Of a stretch of 64,000 nt of DNA, positions 47,206-57,790 are shown piece by piece (position 1 is the first letter of the stretch; the number at the start of each line of letters is the position of its first letter). Under the pieces are notes generated by a model. It was not told the DNA's origin, searched no databases, and worked only from the letters and a program-made list of their open reading frames with translations. A program made the translations under genes and the position numbers. Source of the DNA: Azotobacter beijerinckii. GTDB taxonomy: Bacteria > Pseudomonadota > Gammaproteobacteria > Pseudomonadales > Pseudomonadaceae. The stretch lies in assembly GCF_900110885.1 (NCBI RefSeq), contig NZ_FOFJ01000020.1, positions 1-64,000 of the forward strand. Direction: 5' to 3'.

Positions 47206-47994
47206 TCAGTCGGTCCAGCCGAACAGTTCGCAGGCGTTGCGCGTGCTGGCTTCGGCCAGGGTCTCTGGCGCGATGCCGATGAGCGCGGCAATCGCCGTGC
47301 AGATTTCCGGCAGGTATTCCGGGCTGTTGCGCACGCCGGGGTGCATCGCCGGCGCCATGTCCGGGGCGTCGGTTTCCAGCACCACGGACTCCAGCGGCAA
47401 TTCGGCGACGACCCGGCGCAGGCGGTTGGCCTGGGGCCAGGTCGGCGCCCCGCCGAGGCCCAGGCGGAAGCCCAGCCTCAGGTATTCCCGCGCTTCCTCC
47501 CGGCTGCCGGCGAAGGCATGGACGATGCCGGCGCGGCTCAGGCGAAAGCGCTTGAGGGTGGCGATGGTCGCGGCATGGGCGCGGCGCACGTGCAGCAGCA
47601 CCGGCAGTTCCAGCTCCGCGGCCAGGCGCAGCTGGGCCTCGAACAGCGCCTGCTGGCGGTTGCGGTCCAGCTCCGTCAGGTAGTAGTCGAGGCCGAACTC
47701 GCCGACCGCGCAGAGCCGTTCCTCGCCGCGCAGGCGCCGCAGCCAGGCGCCCAGCTCCTCGATATCGCCGGCGGCGTGGCGCTCCAGATACAGCGGATGC
47801 AGGCCGAAGGCGGCGTACAGGCCGGGCTCGGCGCCGGCCAGATCCCACACCCGCTGCCAGTTCGCACGGTACACCCCGGCCAGCACCTGGCGGCCGACGC
47901 CGAGCGCCCGGCAGCGGGCCAGCACGGCGGCGCGGTCGGCGTCGAAGTCGGGGAAGTCGAGGTGGTTGTGGGTGTCGATCAGCCGCACGGGCAA
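47206..47994 (-). CDS. TatD family metal-dependent deoxyribonuclease
   Basis: 262 residues. Metal ligands typical of the family: LIDTHNHLDFPDFD at the N-terminus (HxH), VGEFGLDYY with the conserved Glu, VLLHVRRAHAATIATL, IVHAFAGSREEAREYL and LETDAPDMAP. The YjjV subgroup (short, with an Asn in DTHNHLD) is the closest by eye. DNA exonuclease activity is inferred from the family. It precedes the fruR gene by 7 bases in the minus-strand direction and could be cotranscribed with it. Confidence 0.88.
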   Translation of the reverse strand: MPVRLIDTHNHLDFPDFDADRAAVLARCRALGVGRQVLAGVYRANWQRVWDLAGAEPGLYAAFGLHPLYLERHAAGDIEELGAWLRRLRGEERLCAVGEFGLDYYLTELDRNRQQALFEAQLRLAAELELPVLLHVRRAHAATIATLKRFRLSRAGIVHAFAGSREEAREYLRLGFRLGLGGAPTWPQANRLRRVVAELPLESVVLETDAPDMAPAMHPGVRNSPEYLPEICTAIAALIGIAPETLAEASTRNACELFGWTD

Positions 47995-48001
47995 CGGACT
48001 C

Positions 48002-48997
48002 CTACGCTTGCTCGCAGCGGATCTTCAGGGTCCGCGGGATGGCCTCGACGCCGGGCAGGTAGTCGTTCCCCTCGATGGCGCGCAGGGTCCAGTCGAGCAC
48101 CCGTTCGGCGATCCGGTCGAACTGCTGGGAGATCGCATTGACCCGCAGCGGCACGAAGTCCAGCAGCTGGGCGTCGCCGAAGGTGGCCAGGCGCAGCCCG
48201 GCGAACTCCGTTGCCGGGTAGTCGCGCAGGGCCTCGAAGACGCCTTCCAGCAGCACGTAGGAGGTGGTCACCAGGGCGTCCGGCCGGTCTGCACTGTGCA
48301 GCAGGGCGCTCATCTGCTGGTAGCCGCAGGCCCGGCTGAACTGCTCGGCGTGGTGGACGCTGACCGTCCCGCCGAAGCCCTCCAGGGCCTGGCGGAAGCC
48401 CTGTGCGCGGGCCTGGCTGATCGGCAGCTCGGAGCGTGCGTCGAGCAGGGCGATATGCCGCGGCGGCGGGGCGAGCAGGCTGGCGGTGAGCTGGGCGCCG
48501 GCCTGCCGGTCGTCGCTGACCACCGAGCGGATGTGCGCGGGGTCGAGGGCGCGGTCGACGGCGATCACCGGCAGTCCGCCCTCGACCAGATTGCGGTAGA
48601 GCGGATCGTCCTGCGGCAGGCAACTGGCGACGATCAGCGCGTCGCAGCGCCGCGAGCGGAACAGTTCGAGCAGCTGGCGCTCGCTGGCCGGGTCGTCGTC
48701 GGAGCTGGCGATCAGCAACTGGTAGCCGGCGGCGCGGGCGCCCTGTTCGAGCAGCTTGGCCAGGCGTGCGTAGCTGGGGTTCTCCAGGTCGGGGAGGATG
48801 AAGCCCAGGCAGCGGCTCTGCCCGCGGCGCAGACCGGCGGCCTGCTGGTCGAGGAGATAGCCGTGGCGTTCGACCACCGCCAGCACGCGTTCCACGGTAG
48901 CTGGGCTGATGCGCCGCTGGGCGGCCTGGCCGTTGATCACATAGCTGGCGGTGGTGACGGACACTTGGGCCAGGCGGGCGATGTCGCTGAGTTTCAA
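48002..48997 (-). CDS. fruR: Catabolite repressor/activator Cra (FruR), LacI family
   Basis: 331 residues starting from TTG at 48995-48997, which gives (M)KLSDIARLAQVSVTTASYVIN, the standard FruR N-terminus. AGGA lies seven bases upstream of this TTG. The next upstream ATG (49034) would add 13 residues unlike the family. The DNA-binding helix-turn-helix includes SVTTASYVINGQAAQRRIS. The effector domain contains GFILPDLENPSYARLAKLLEQ. Expected inducer: fructose 1-phosphate, made by the fruBKA system next door. Confidence 0.9.
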   Translation of the reverse strand: MKLSDIARLAQVSVTTASYVINGQAAQRRISPATVERVLAVVERHGYLLDQQAAGLRRGQSRCLGFILPDLENPSYARLAKLLEQGARAAGYQLLIASSDDDPASERQLLELFRSRRCDALIVASCLPQDDPLYRNLVEGGLPVIAVDRALDPAHIRSVVSDDRQAGAQLTASLLAPPPRHIALLDARSELPISQARAQGFRQALEGFGGTVSVHHAEQFSRACGYQQMSALLHSADRPDALVTTSYVLLEGVFEALRDYPATEFAGLRLATFGDAQLLDFVPLRVNAISQQFDRIAERVLDWTLRAIEGNDYLPGVEAIPRTLKIRCEQA

Positions 48998-49074
48998 GGT
49001 TGGGTCCTGGGAAATGCCATGACGGCAGGGCTTCAAGGATCACCCATTATCGGGTAACGTGCCAGTCCTTGTGA

Positions 49075-49086
49075 TGAAACGATTCA
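49075..49086. promoter_or_regulatory. FruR/Cra operator between fruR and fruB
   Basis: TGAAACGATTCA, an almost perfect palindrome matching the Cra consensus (TGAAtCGaTTCA) with one mismatch, midway in the divergent region. It can control both fruR and fruBKA. Confidence 0.88.
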
Positions 49087-49101
49087 GCATGCGACCCGCC
49101 G

Positions 49102-49124
49102 ACTATCCTTATTTAAAGGATGGT
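49102..49124 (+). other. Hairpin in the fruB leader
   Basis: A stem of nine to ten pairs around loop ATTTA: ATCCTT (49105-49110) pairs with AAGGAT (49116-49121), extended by GAC/GTC with one wobble pair. It lies 60 bases before the fruB ATG. It may be a second protein-binding dyad or an RNA element. Confidence 0.4.
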
Positions 49125-49183
49125 CGGGGTCGCCCGCGCTCGACGGTGGCTCTTGCCAGAACCAGAACAATTAGGAGATTTCC

Positions 49184-52066
49184 ATGCTCGAGTTGAATGC
49201 CGCGCAGATCCGCATGGGCCGCAACGCGCCGGACAAGCAGGCGGCGCTGGCGCTGCTGGCCGAGGGCCTGGTCGACGACGGCCTGGTGGAGTCCGGCTAC
49301 CTCGCCGGCATGCAGGCCCGCGAGGCTCAGGGCTCGACCTACCTCGGCCAGGGCATCGCGATTCCCCACGGTACCCCGGAAACCCGCGACCAGGTGCTGC
49401 GCACCGGCGTGCGCCTGATCCAGTTCCCCGAGGGCGTGGACTGGGGCAACGGCCAGCGGGTCTTCCTGGCCATCGCCATCGCCGCCCGCTCCGACGAGCA
49501 CCTGCACCTGCTGCAACTGCTGACCCGCGCCCTCGGCGAGGGCGATCTCAGCCAGGCGCTGCGCGAGGCCCGCGAGGCCGAACAGATCGTCGCGCTGCTG
49601 CAGGGTGCGCCGCGCGAACTCGCCCTGGACAGCCAACTGATCGGCCTGGGCGTGGCCGCCGAGGATTTCGACGAGCTGGTCTGGCAGGGCGCGCGCCTCT
49701 TGAAGCGGGCCGGCTGCACGGTCTCCGGCTTCGCCGCCAGCCTGGTGCAGAGCCAGCCGCTGCCGCTGGGCGAGGGGCTCTGGTGGCTGCACAGCGAGCA
49801 GAGCGTGGAGCAGCCCGGACTGGCCTTCGTCACCCCCGGCCAGCCGCTCACCCTGCACGGCCAGCCGCTGGCCGGGCTGTTCTGCCTGGCCAGTCTGGGC
49901 GAGGCGCACCGCCAACTGCTCGAACGGCTCTGCGACCTGCTGATCGAGGGGCGCGGCGCGACTTTCAGCCAGGCCACCTGCAGCCGCGCCGTGCTGGAGG
50001 CCCTGGGCGCCGAGCTGCCGGACGACTGGCCGAGCCGGCGCGTCGTCCTGGCCAACGCCCACGGTCTGCACGCGCGCCCGGCCAAGGCGCTGACCGAGGT
50101 CGCCCTGGCCTTCGAGGGCGAGATCCGCATCCGCCTGGCCGGCGAAACCGGCCGCGGGGTATCGGCCAAGAGCCTGAGCAAGCTGCTGGCCCTCGGTGCG
50201 CGGCGCGGTCAGGAGCTGGAATTCAGCGCCGAGCCGGCGATCGCCGCCGATGCCCTGGCGGCCATCGAGGCCGCCGTGCTGGCCGGCCTCGGCGAGAGCA
50301 TCGAGCCGCTGGCGATGCATGGCGAGGCGCCGTCCCCCGAGGCGGCGGCCAGCGCCGCTGCCAATCCCGTCGCCCGCCCGCAGGCGCCGGCGGCAGGGGC
50401 GCGCCTGCAGGCGGTCGCCGCCGCGCCGGGCATCGCCATCGGTCCGGCGCTGGTGCGCACGCCGCTGGAGCTCGACTATCCGCAGCGCGGCCAGGGCATG
50501 CTGATCGAGCTGCAGCGCCTGGACAGCGCGCTGGCGCAGGTCACCGCGGACATCCAGCGGCTGATCGACGGCAGCGAGGAAACCAACATCCGCGAGATCT
50601 TCATCACCCACCAGGCGATGCTGCGCGACCCGGCGCTGCGCGAGGACGTCACTGCGCGCCTGGCCGACGGGCTCAGCGCCGAGGCGGCCTGGAGCGTCGA
50701 GACCGAGGCGGCGGCGCAGCAGCAGGAAGCCCTCCACGATGTGCTGCTCGCCGAGCGCGCCGCCGACCTGCGCGACATCGGCCGGCGGGTGCTGGCGCAC
50801 CTGTGCGGCGTCGAGGCGCCGAGCGAGCCGGAGGAGCCCTACGTCCTGGTGATGGACGAGGTGGCGCCTTCCGACGTGGCCAGCCTCAACCGCAAGCGCG
50901 TGGCCGGTATCCTCACCGCCCGCGGCGGCGCTACCGCGCACAGCGCGATCATCGCCCGCGCCCTGGGGATTCCCGCCATCGTCGGCGCCGGCGAGGGGGT
51001 GCTGGCGCTGGCCCAGCGCACCCTGCTGCTGCTCGACGGCGACCGCGGTGTGCTGCGCGTCGCGCCGGACGCCCAACTCCTCGAACAGGCTCGGCGCGAG
51101 CGCGAGGCCAACCGGCTGCGCCGCGAGCACGCCCATGCCGAGCGCCTGCTGCCGGCGGTGACCCGCGACGGCCACGCGGTGGAGGTGGCGGCGAACATCG
51201 GCGCCAGCGCCGAAAGCGCCGAGGCGGTCGAGCTGGGCGCCGAGGGCGTCGGTCTGCTGCGCACCGAGCTGGTGTTCATGGACCATGCCGAGGCGCCCGA
51301 CCGGCACGTCCAGGAAGCCGAATACCGCCGCGTGCTCGACGGGCTCGGCGGGCGGCCGCTGGTGGTGCGCACCCTGGACGTCGGCGGCGACAAGCCCTTG
51401 CCCTACTGGCCGATGCCGGCGGAGGAAAACCCCTTCCTCGGCGTGCGCGGCATCCGCCTCAGCCTGCAGCGCCCGGACATCCTGGAAACCCAGCTGCGCG
51501 CCCTGCTGGCCTCGGCCGACGGCCGGCCGCTGCGGATCATGTTCCCGATGGTCGGCGGCGTCGAGGAATGGCGCATCGCCCGCGACCTGACCCTGAGCCT
51601 GCGCGAGGAACTCCCGGTCGCCGACCTGCAGCTCGGCATCATGGTCGAGGTGCCCTCGGCGGCGTTGCTGGCGCCGGTGCTGGCCCGCGAGGTGGACTTC
51701 TTCAGCATCGGCACCAACGACCTGACCCAGTACACCATGGCCATCGACCGTGGCCACCCGACCCTCTCGGCCCAGGCCGACGGCCTGCATCCTTCGGTGT
51801 TGCGACTGATCGGCATGACCGTCGAGGCGGCCCATGCCGAGGGCAAGTGGGTCGGGGTGTGCGGCGAGCTGGCCAGCGACATGCTCGCCGTGCCTCTATT
51901 GGTCGGCCTGGGGGTGGACGAGCTGAGCGTCTCGGCCCGCTCCATCGCCCTGGTCAAGGCGCGGGTGCGCGAGCTGGACTTCGCCCACAGCCGCACCCTG
52001 GCGCAGCGGGCGCTGGCGCTGGAGAGCGCCGGTGCGGTGCGCGACCTGGTCGGGGAGACGCACTGA
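49184..52066 (+). CDS. fruB: Fructose PTS phosphocarrier, EIIA-HPr-EI fusion
   Basis: 960 residues carrying three phosphotransfer modules in one chain: EIIA-Fru (His62 in GIAIPHGTPE), an HPr-like domain (His296 in ANAHGLHARPAKALTE), and Enzyme I (His586 in RGGATAHSAIIARALGIPAIV, with LLRTELVFM, and the later VPSAALLAPVLAREVDFFSIG-type PEP-binding segments). It takes phosphate from PEP to FruA. This multiphosphoryl transfer protein is the normal Pseudomonas fructose arrangement. Its stop overlaps the fruK ATG by one base. Confidence 0.96.
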   Translation: MLELNAAQIRMGRNAPDKQAALALLAEGLVDDGLVESGYLAGMQAREAQGSTYLGQGIAIPHGTPETRDQVLRTGVRLIQFPEGVDWGNGQRVFLAIAIAARSDEHLHLLQLLTRALGEGDLSQALREAREAEQIVALLQGAPRELALDSQLIGLGVAAEDFDELVWQGARLLKRAGCTVSGFAASLVQSQPLPLGEGLWWLHSEQSVEQPGLAFVTPGQPLTLHGQPLAGLFCLASLGEAHRQLLERLCDLLIEGRGATFSQATCSRAVLEALGAELPDDWPSRRVVLANAHGLHARPAKALTEVALAFEGEIRIRLAGETGRGVSAKSLSKLLALGARRGQELEFSAEPAIAADALAAIEAAVLAGLGESIEPLAMHGEAPSPEAAASAAANPVARPQAPAAGARLQAVAAAPGIAIGPALVRTPLELDYPQRGQGMLIELQRLDSALAQVTADIQRLIDGSEETNIREIFITHQAMLRDPALREDVTARLADGLSAEAAWSVETEAAAQQQEALHDVLLAERAADLRDIGRRVLAHLCGVEAPSEPEEPYVLVMDEVAPSDVASLNRKRVAGILTARGGATAHSAIIARALGIPAIVGAGEGVLALAQRTLLLLDGDRGVLRVAPDAQLLEQARREREANRLRREHAHAERLLPAVTRDGHAVEVAANIGASAESAEAVELGAEGVGLLRTELVFMDHAEAPDRHVQEAEYRRVLDGLGGRPLVVRTLDVGGDKPLPYWPMPAEENPFLGVRGIRLSLQRPDILETQLRALLASADGRPLRIMFPMVGGVEEWRIARDLTLSLREELPVADLQLGIMVEVPSAALLAPVLAREVDFFSIGTNDLTQYTMAIDRGHPTLSAQADGLHPSVLRLIGMTVEAAHAEGKWVGVCGELASDMLAVPLLVGLGVDELSVSARSIALVKARVRELDFAHSRTLAQRALALESAGAVRDLVGETH

Positions 52067-52938
52067 TGGCGCGCATCCTGACCCTGACCCTGAATCCGGC
52101 GCTGGACCTGACCCTGCGCCTCGACACCCTGCAGCCGGGCGCGGTCAACCGCGGCCAGGCGCTGATCAGCCATGCCGCCGGCAAGGGGTTGAACGTCGCC
52201 CAGGTACTCGCCGACCTGGGCCACCGGGTGACCGTCGGCGGCTTTCTCGGCGCGGCCAATGCCGCGCCCTTCGAGGCGCTGTTCCACCGCCGCGGCTTCC
52301 TCGACGTCTTCGTCCGGGTGCCCGGGGAAACCCGCAGCAACGTCAAGCTGACCGAGCGCAGCGGACGGATCACCGACATCAACGGGCCGGGGCCGCTGGT
52401 CGAGGCCGAACACCGCGACGCGCTGCTCGAGCGTCTGGAGCCGATCGTCGCCGGGCACGACGCCGTGGTGGTCGCCGGCAGCCTGCCGCAGGGCGTCGAC
52501 CCGGCCTGGCTCGCCGTGCTGCTGCGCCGGCTCAAGGCCTGTGGCGTGCCGCTGGTGCTGGACAGCAGCGGCGCGGCCCTGCGCGCCGGCCTGGCGGCGG
52601 CGCCCTGGCTGGTCAAGCCCAACGAGGAGGAACTGGCCGAGGCCCTCGGCGTCGCCGCGAGCGAGCTGCCGGGCGCGGCGCTGCGCCTGCGCGAGCAGGG
52701 CGTCGAGCATGTGCTGCTGTCGCGCGGCGCCGCCGGGGTCAGCTGGTTCGGTCCGGGCATCGCGCTGGAAGCGCGGCCGCCCCGGGTCGAGGTGCTCAGC
52801 ACGGTGGGCGCCGGCGATTCGCTGCTCGCCGCGACCCTGCACGGCCTGCTCGAAGGCTGGCCGGCCGAGCGCAGCCTGCGCCTGGCCACTGCCATCGCCG
52901 CCCAGGCGGTCACCCAACTGGGCTTTGGCATCCCATGA
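52066..52938 (+). CDS. fruK: 1-phosphofructokinase, C-terminally shortened by a frameshift
   Basis: 290 residues as read. PfkB-family kinase converting fructose 1-phosphate to fructose 1,6-bisphosphate. N-terminal ILTLTLNPALDLTL, the GKGLNVAQVLADLG substrate motif, and the catalytic GAGDS with Asp251 are present. The usual C-terminal 20 residues are missing because a CCC run (52932-52934) shifts the frame. In the +1 frame, reading resumes as HDREQLARLEAGV…, the expected FruK ending, up to 52993. One extra C explains this. The catalytic core is intact, so activity may be reduced rather than lost. Confidence 0.9.
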   Translation: MARILTLTLNPALDLTLRLDTLQPGAVNRGQALISHAAGKGLNVAQVLADLGHRVTVGGFLGAANAAPFEALFHRRGFLDVFVRVPGETRSNVKLTERSGRITDINGPGPLVEAEHRDALLERLEPIVAGHDAVVVAGSLPQGVDPAWLAVLLRRLKACGVPLVLDSSGAALRAGLAAAPWLVKPNEEELAEALGVAASELPGAALRLREQGVEHVLLSRGAAGVSWFGPGIALEARPPRVEVLSTVGAGDSLLAATLHGLLEGWPAERSLRLATAIAAQAVTQLGFGIP

Positions 52939-53025
52939 TCGGGAACAGCTGGCGCGCCTGGAAGCGGGTGTGACGGTCACGTCGTTGGCTTGATACGACA
53001 TAACAAGAAAAGAGGTCTCTTTTTC

Positions 53026-54816
53026 ATGAATCTGCTGATCGTCACTGCCTGCCCGAACGGCATGGTCACCAGCGTGCTCTGCGCGCGTCTGCTGGAGGCG
53101 GCCGCCCAGCGCCTGGGCTGGACCACCCGCGTCGAGGTGCATGATCCCAAGGCGATCGGCTCGCCGCTGTCCGATGCCGACATCGCCGCCGCCGAGCTGG
53201 TGGTCGTGGTCAAGACCGGCGAGCTGGCGCTCGAGCGCTTCGTCGGCAAGCGCCTGGTGCAGTCGACCCCGGCCGAGGCGCTGCAGGATCCGCAAGGCTT
53301 CCTCGGCGAAGCCGCCGAGCGCGCCGAGGTGCTCCAGCCGCAGGCGGCCGCGCCGGCCGCCGTGGCCTCGGCCCAGCCGCGGCTGGTGGCGGTGACGGCC
53401 TGCCCGACCGGGGTGGCCCACACCTTCATGGCCGCCGAGGCCCTGCAGCAGGCCGCCAGGCAGCTCGGCTATGCGCTGCAGGTGGAAACCCGCGGCTCGG
53501 TGGGCGCGCGCAACCTGCTCGACGAGGCGGCCATCGCCGCCGCCGACGTGGTGCTGCTGGCCGCCGACATCGAGGTCGACACCAGCCGCTTCGCCGGCAA
53601 GAAGATCTACCGTTGCGGCACCGGCGTGGCGCTCAAGCAGCCGCAGCAGACCCTGCGCCGCGCCCTGGAGGAGGCGGTGGCGCAGGCTGGCGCCAGCCCC
53701 GCCGCGGCCGCCGCGCCGGGCAAGTCCAAGACCCGGAGCGGCCCCTACAAGCACCTGCTGACCGGGGTGTCCTACATGCTGCCGATGGTGGTGGCCGGCG
53801 GCCTGCTGATCGCCCTGTCGTTCGTCTTCGGCATCGAGGCGTTCAAGGAGCAGGGCAGCCTGGCCGCGGCGCTGATGCAGATCGGCGGCGACACCGCCTT
53901 TAAGCTGATGGTGCCGGTGCTGGCCGGCTACATCGCCTATTCCATCGCCGACCGTCCCGGCCTGGCGCCGGGGATGATCGGCGGCCTGCTGGCCGGCAAC
54001 CTGGGGGCGGGTTTCATCGGCGGGATCGTCGCCGGCTTTCTCGCCGGCTATTGCGCCAGCGCGCTCGGTCGCTGGCTGCGCCTGCCGCAGAGTCTCGAGT
54101 CGCTCAAGCCGATCCTGCTCATCCCGCTGCTGGCCAGCCTGTTCACAGGTCTGGCGATGATCTACGTGGTCGGTGCGCCGGTGGCCGGCATGCTCGCCGG
54201 GCTGACCGACTTTCTCAACGGCATGGGCAGCACCAATGCCGTGCTGCTCGGCCTGCTGCTCGGCGGGATGATGTGCGTCGACCTCGGCGGACCGGTCAAC
54301 AAGGCGGCCTATGCCTTCTCGGTGGGGTTGCTGGCCTCGCAGACCTACGCGCCGATGGCGGCGACCATGGCCGCCGGCATGGTGCCGCCGCTGGGCATGG
54401 CCATCGCCACCCTGCTGGCCCGCTACAAGTTCGCCCAGAGCGAGCGCGAGGCCGGCAAGGCCGCCGGGGTGCTGGGGTTGTGCTTCATCTCCGAGGGGGC
54501 GATTCCCTTCGCCGCCAAGGACCCGCTGCGGGTGATTCCGGCGAGCATCGCCGGCGGCGCCCTGACCGGCGCGCTGTCGATGTACTTCGGCTGCAAGCTG
54601 ATGGCGCCCCACGGCGGGCTGTTCGTGCTGGCGATTCCCAACGCGATCAACCACACGCTCGCCTACCTGCTGGCGATAGTGGCGGGCAGCCTGCTGACCG
54701 GGGTGCTGTATGCCGTGCTCAAGCGCGGCGAGACCGCCGAGCTGGCGGCCGCGACGGAGCAGGCGCCGGCCGCGGGCGGCCCGCTCGCCGAGCGGCCGTC
54801 AGGCCGGCACGCCTGA
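53026..54816 (+). CDS. fruA: Fructose PTS permease, EIIB'BC-Fru
   Basis: 596 residues. Two N-terminal IIB-like domains: a degenerate IIB' (VTACPNGMVTSVLCA) and the active IIB with Cys126 (VTACPTGVAHTFMAA). An Ala/Pro linker follows, then the membrane IIC domain of about eight to ten helices (SYMLPMVVAGGLLIALSFVFG, GLCFISEGAIPFAAKDPLRV). Imports fructose as fructose 1-phosphate using phosphate from FruB. ATG 53026 gives the family start MNLLIVTACP; the upstream in-frame codons are discarded. Confidence 0.95.
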   Translation: MNLLIVTACPNGMVTSVLCARLLEAAAQRLGWTTRVEVHDPKAIGSPLSDADIAAAELVVVVKTGELALERFVGKRLVQSTPAEALQDPQGFLGEAAERAEVLQPQAAAPAAVASAQPRLVAVTACPTGVAHTFMAAEALQQAARQLGYALQVETRGSVGARNLLDEAAIAAADVVLLAADIEVDTSRFAGKKIYRCGTGVALKQPQQTLRRALEEAVAQAGASPAAAAAPGKSKTRSGPYKHLLTGVSYMLPMVVAGGLLIALSFVFGIEAFKEQGSLAAALMQIGGDTAFKLMVPVLAGYIAYSIADRPGLAPGMIGGLLAGNLGAGFIGGIVAGFLAGYCASALGRWLRLPQSLESLKPILLIPLLASLFTGLAMIYVVGAPVAGMLAGLTDFLNGMGSTNAVLLGLLLGGMMCVDLGGPVNKAAYAFSVGLLASQTYAPMAATMAAGMVPPLGMAIATLLARYKFAQSEREAGKAAGVLGLCFISEGAIPFAAKDPLRVIPASIAGGALTGALSMYFGCKLMAPHGGLFVLAIPNAINHTLAYLLAIVAGSLLTGVLYAVLKRGETAELAAATEQAPAAGGPLAERPSGRHA

Positions 54817-54818
54817 GT

Positions 54819-55571
54819 TCAGTACTGGACCGCCTGGGTCAGACCGCCGTCGACCAGCAGGCTGGTGCCGGTGGTGAAGCTGGCGGCCGCACTGGCCAGA
54901 AACAGCGTGGCGTTGGCCACTTCCTCGGGCCGCGCCATGCGGCCCATGGGGTTCATCGCCAGGCATTTGGCGAAGAGTTCCGGCTGCTCGCGCTCGATCT
55001 GGCCCCACACGCCGTCCTCGAAGTAGACGTTGCCCGGCGAAACCACGTTGACCCGGATGCGCTGCTCGGCCAGGCGCTGGGCCAGGCCCTTGCCGTAGTG
55101 GATCAGCGCCGCCTTCAGCGCGCCGTAGGGTTCCGCGAAGATATCGATCTGTCGCCCGGAGACGCTGGAGATGATCACGATCGCCCCCGCCTCGGACTGC
55201 TGGAGGTGGGGCAGGGCAGCGTTGACCAGGCCGACGGTGCCGAGCAGGTCGGTCTCGAAGGCCTGCCGCCAAGCCGACAGGCTCTGCCCGCCGGCCAGCG
55301 CGCTGACGTTGGGCACGACGATGTCGATCCCGCCCAGGCGCGCCGCCGCGTCTTTCACCCACTGCTCCAGCGCCGCGCCGTCGGTGACGTCGACGGCCTG
55401 GCCGAAGGCGCGTTCGCCGAGTTCCCGTTCGGCCTGCGCCACGCCCCGTGGATCGCGGGCGCAGAAGGCCACGCGCGCGCCTTCGCGCAAGAAGCCTTCG
55501 ACGATGGCCCGGCCGATGCCGCGGGTGCCGCCGGTGACCAGCACGTTCCGATTCCGCAATTGAAGGTCCAT
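54819..55571 (-). CDS. Short-chain dehydrogenase/reductase (SDR)
   Basis: 250 residues. Cofactor motif TGGTRGIG (13-20), catalytic residues Ser135-138 (IISSVSG), Tyr149 and Lys153 (EPYGALK), and a C-terminal TGTSLLVDGGLTQ as in classical SDRs of the FabG/3-hydroxy type. The Arg at GARVAFCARD suggests NADP preference (inference). Substrate unknown. It is convergent with fruA, whose stop lies two bases away. Confidence 0.9.
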   Translation of the reverse strand: MDLQLRNRNVLVTGGTRGIGRAIVEGFLREGARVAFCARDPRGVAQAERELGERAFGQAVDVTDGAALEQWVKDAAARLGGIDIVVPNVSALAGGQSLSAWRQAFETDLLGTVGLVNAALPHLQQSEAGAIVIISSVSGRQIDIFAEPYGALKAALIHYGKGLAQRLAEQRIRVNVVSPGNVYFEDGVWGQIEREQPELFAKCLAMNPMGRMARPEEVANATLFLASAAASFTTGTSLLVDGGLTQAVQY

Positions 55572-55705
55572 GGATTTGCTCCTTAGCGTGTGAGAGGGAT
55601 TGCTTTGCAGGGGCGAACGCGAGAGGGCGTAGAAGTAGCATGCCAGAGCGGTTTTGCAAGGCTTGGCAGCCTTTGTGCGCAGAGGGCGGCGGGAGGTGGG
55701 GGAGT

Positions 55706-55735
55706 GTGCAGGAGCCAGCTCGCCGGCTCCTGCAC
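55706..55735. terminator. GTGCAGGAGCC hairpin downstream of prfC
   Basis: An 11-bp perfect stem (55706-55716 with 55725-55735) and an 8-base loop, between prfC and the SDR gene. It looks like a solo copy of the GTAGGAGCCAGC repeat family and could end prfC transcripts, although the T tract is weak. Confidence 0.55.
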
Positions 55736-55743
55736 AGGGGACT

Positions 55744-57327
<1,584 letters not shown>

Positions 57328-57383
57328 GAATTCGTGCCTGGGAGGATGCGGTGGCGGGCGGGAAGGGCCCGGAAAAACGCGGA

Positions 57384-57412
57384 ATTATACCTGAAACCGG
57401 GTGCCGATCAGG
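57384..57412 (-). promoter_or_regulatory. Promoter of prfC
   Basis: Perfect TATAAT on the minus strand (57384-57389). A -35 about 17 bases upstream is poor. Predicted start near 57376, 50 bases before prfC. Confidence 0.55.
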
Positions 57413-57616
57413 CCGCTCCGACGCCGGGCAGGAGGGGGCCGGGCGGGATCTCGCCCGGTCATGCCGGTTGTCCGGAGCGGACCGCGAGGTTGAGAGGGCG
57501 CCGGCCGCCGCGGGTCGTCCCGCTCGTCGTGCGGTTCGGCATCCCGAAGCCTTCGCTGCCGATGCCGGAGCTGTGCGACTTGGACCATCGAGGGGGTGGC
57601 AAGCGGCAATTTCTGG

Positions 57617-57645
57617 TTGATCTTGACCCCTCATGGTCCTAAAGT
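57617..57645 (+). promoter_or_regulatory. Candidate promoter of the ornithine decarboxylase leader
   Basis: TTGATC (57617-57622), a 17-base spacer, then TAAAGT (57640-57645), each matching sigma-70 consensus in 4 of 6 positions. Start would be near 57652, ten bases before the leader ATG. Confidence 0.5.
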
Positions 57646-57661
57646 TCGCGGCCGAACGTCC

Positions 57662-57790
57662 ATGCTGGAAACGATCCATCCGGCTCAAGTACTGACGACG
57701 AGACAGCAAGGTCAACCCCTGTACCCGGTTGACCTTTTTGCTTTCGGCGACATGCCTTGGGAAGTAGGCGAACCAAAGTGGGGAAACTGA
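57662..57790 (+). CDS. Possible leader peptide upstream of ornithine decarboxylase
   Basis: 42 codons from ATG 57662 (MLETIHPAQVLTTRQQGQP… ending KWGN). The third codon positions are not GC-rich as in real genes here, and no clear ribosome-binding site is visible, so it may not be translated. Its interest is its position: it begins close to the predicted transcription start, and the terminator hairpin lies inside it, as in leader-peptide attenuators. There is no similarity I recognise. Confidence 0.3.
   Translation: MLETIHPAQVLTTRQQGQPLYPVDLFAFGDMPWEVGEPKWGN
57708..57739 (+). terminator. Intrinsic terminator (attenuator) in the ornithine decarboxylase leader
   Basis: Ten-pair stem AAGGTCAACC (57708-57717) / GGTTGACCTT (57727-57736) with a 9-base loop, followed by T5. 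It stands 115 bases before the decarboxylase ATG with no gene ending just upstream, which fits a premature terminator. Confidence 0.75.

Noticed and set aside
49120..52938. 1272-codon frame spanning fruB and ending in the FruK frame
   Set aside because: Its first part is an off-frame reading of fruB. Only the last 290 codons are real (fruK), and they start at 52066.
57385..57609. 74-codon minus-strand frame in the gap before speC
   Set aside because: Arg/Pro-rich, no ribosome-binding site, and it overlaps the prfC promoter. Not supported.
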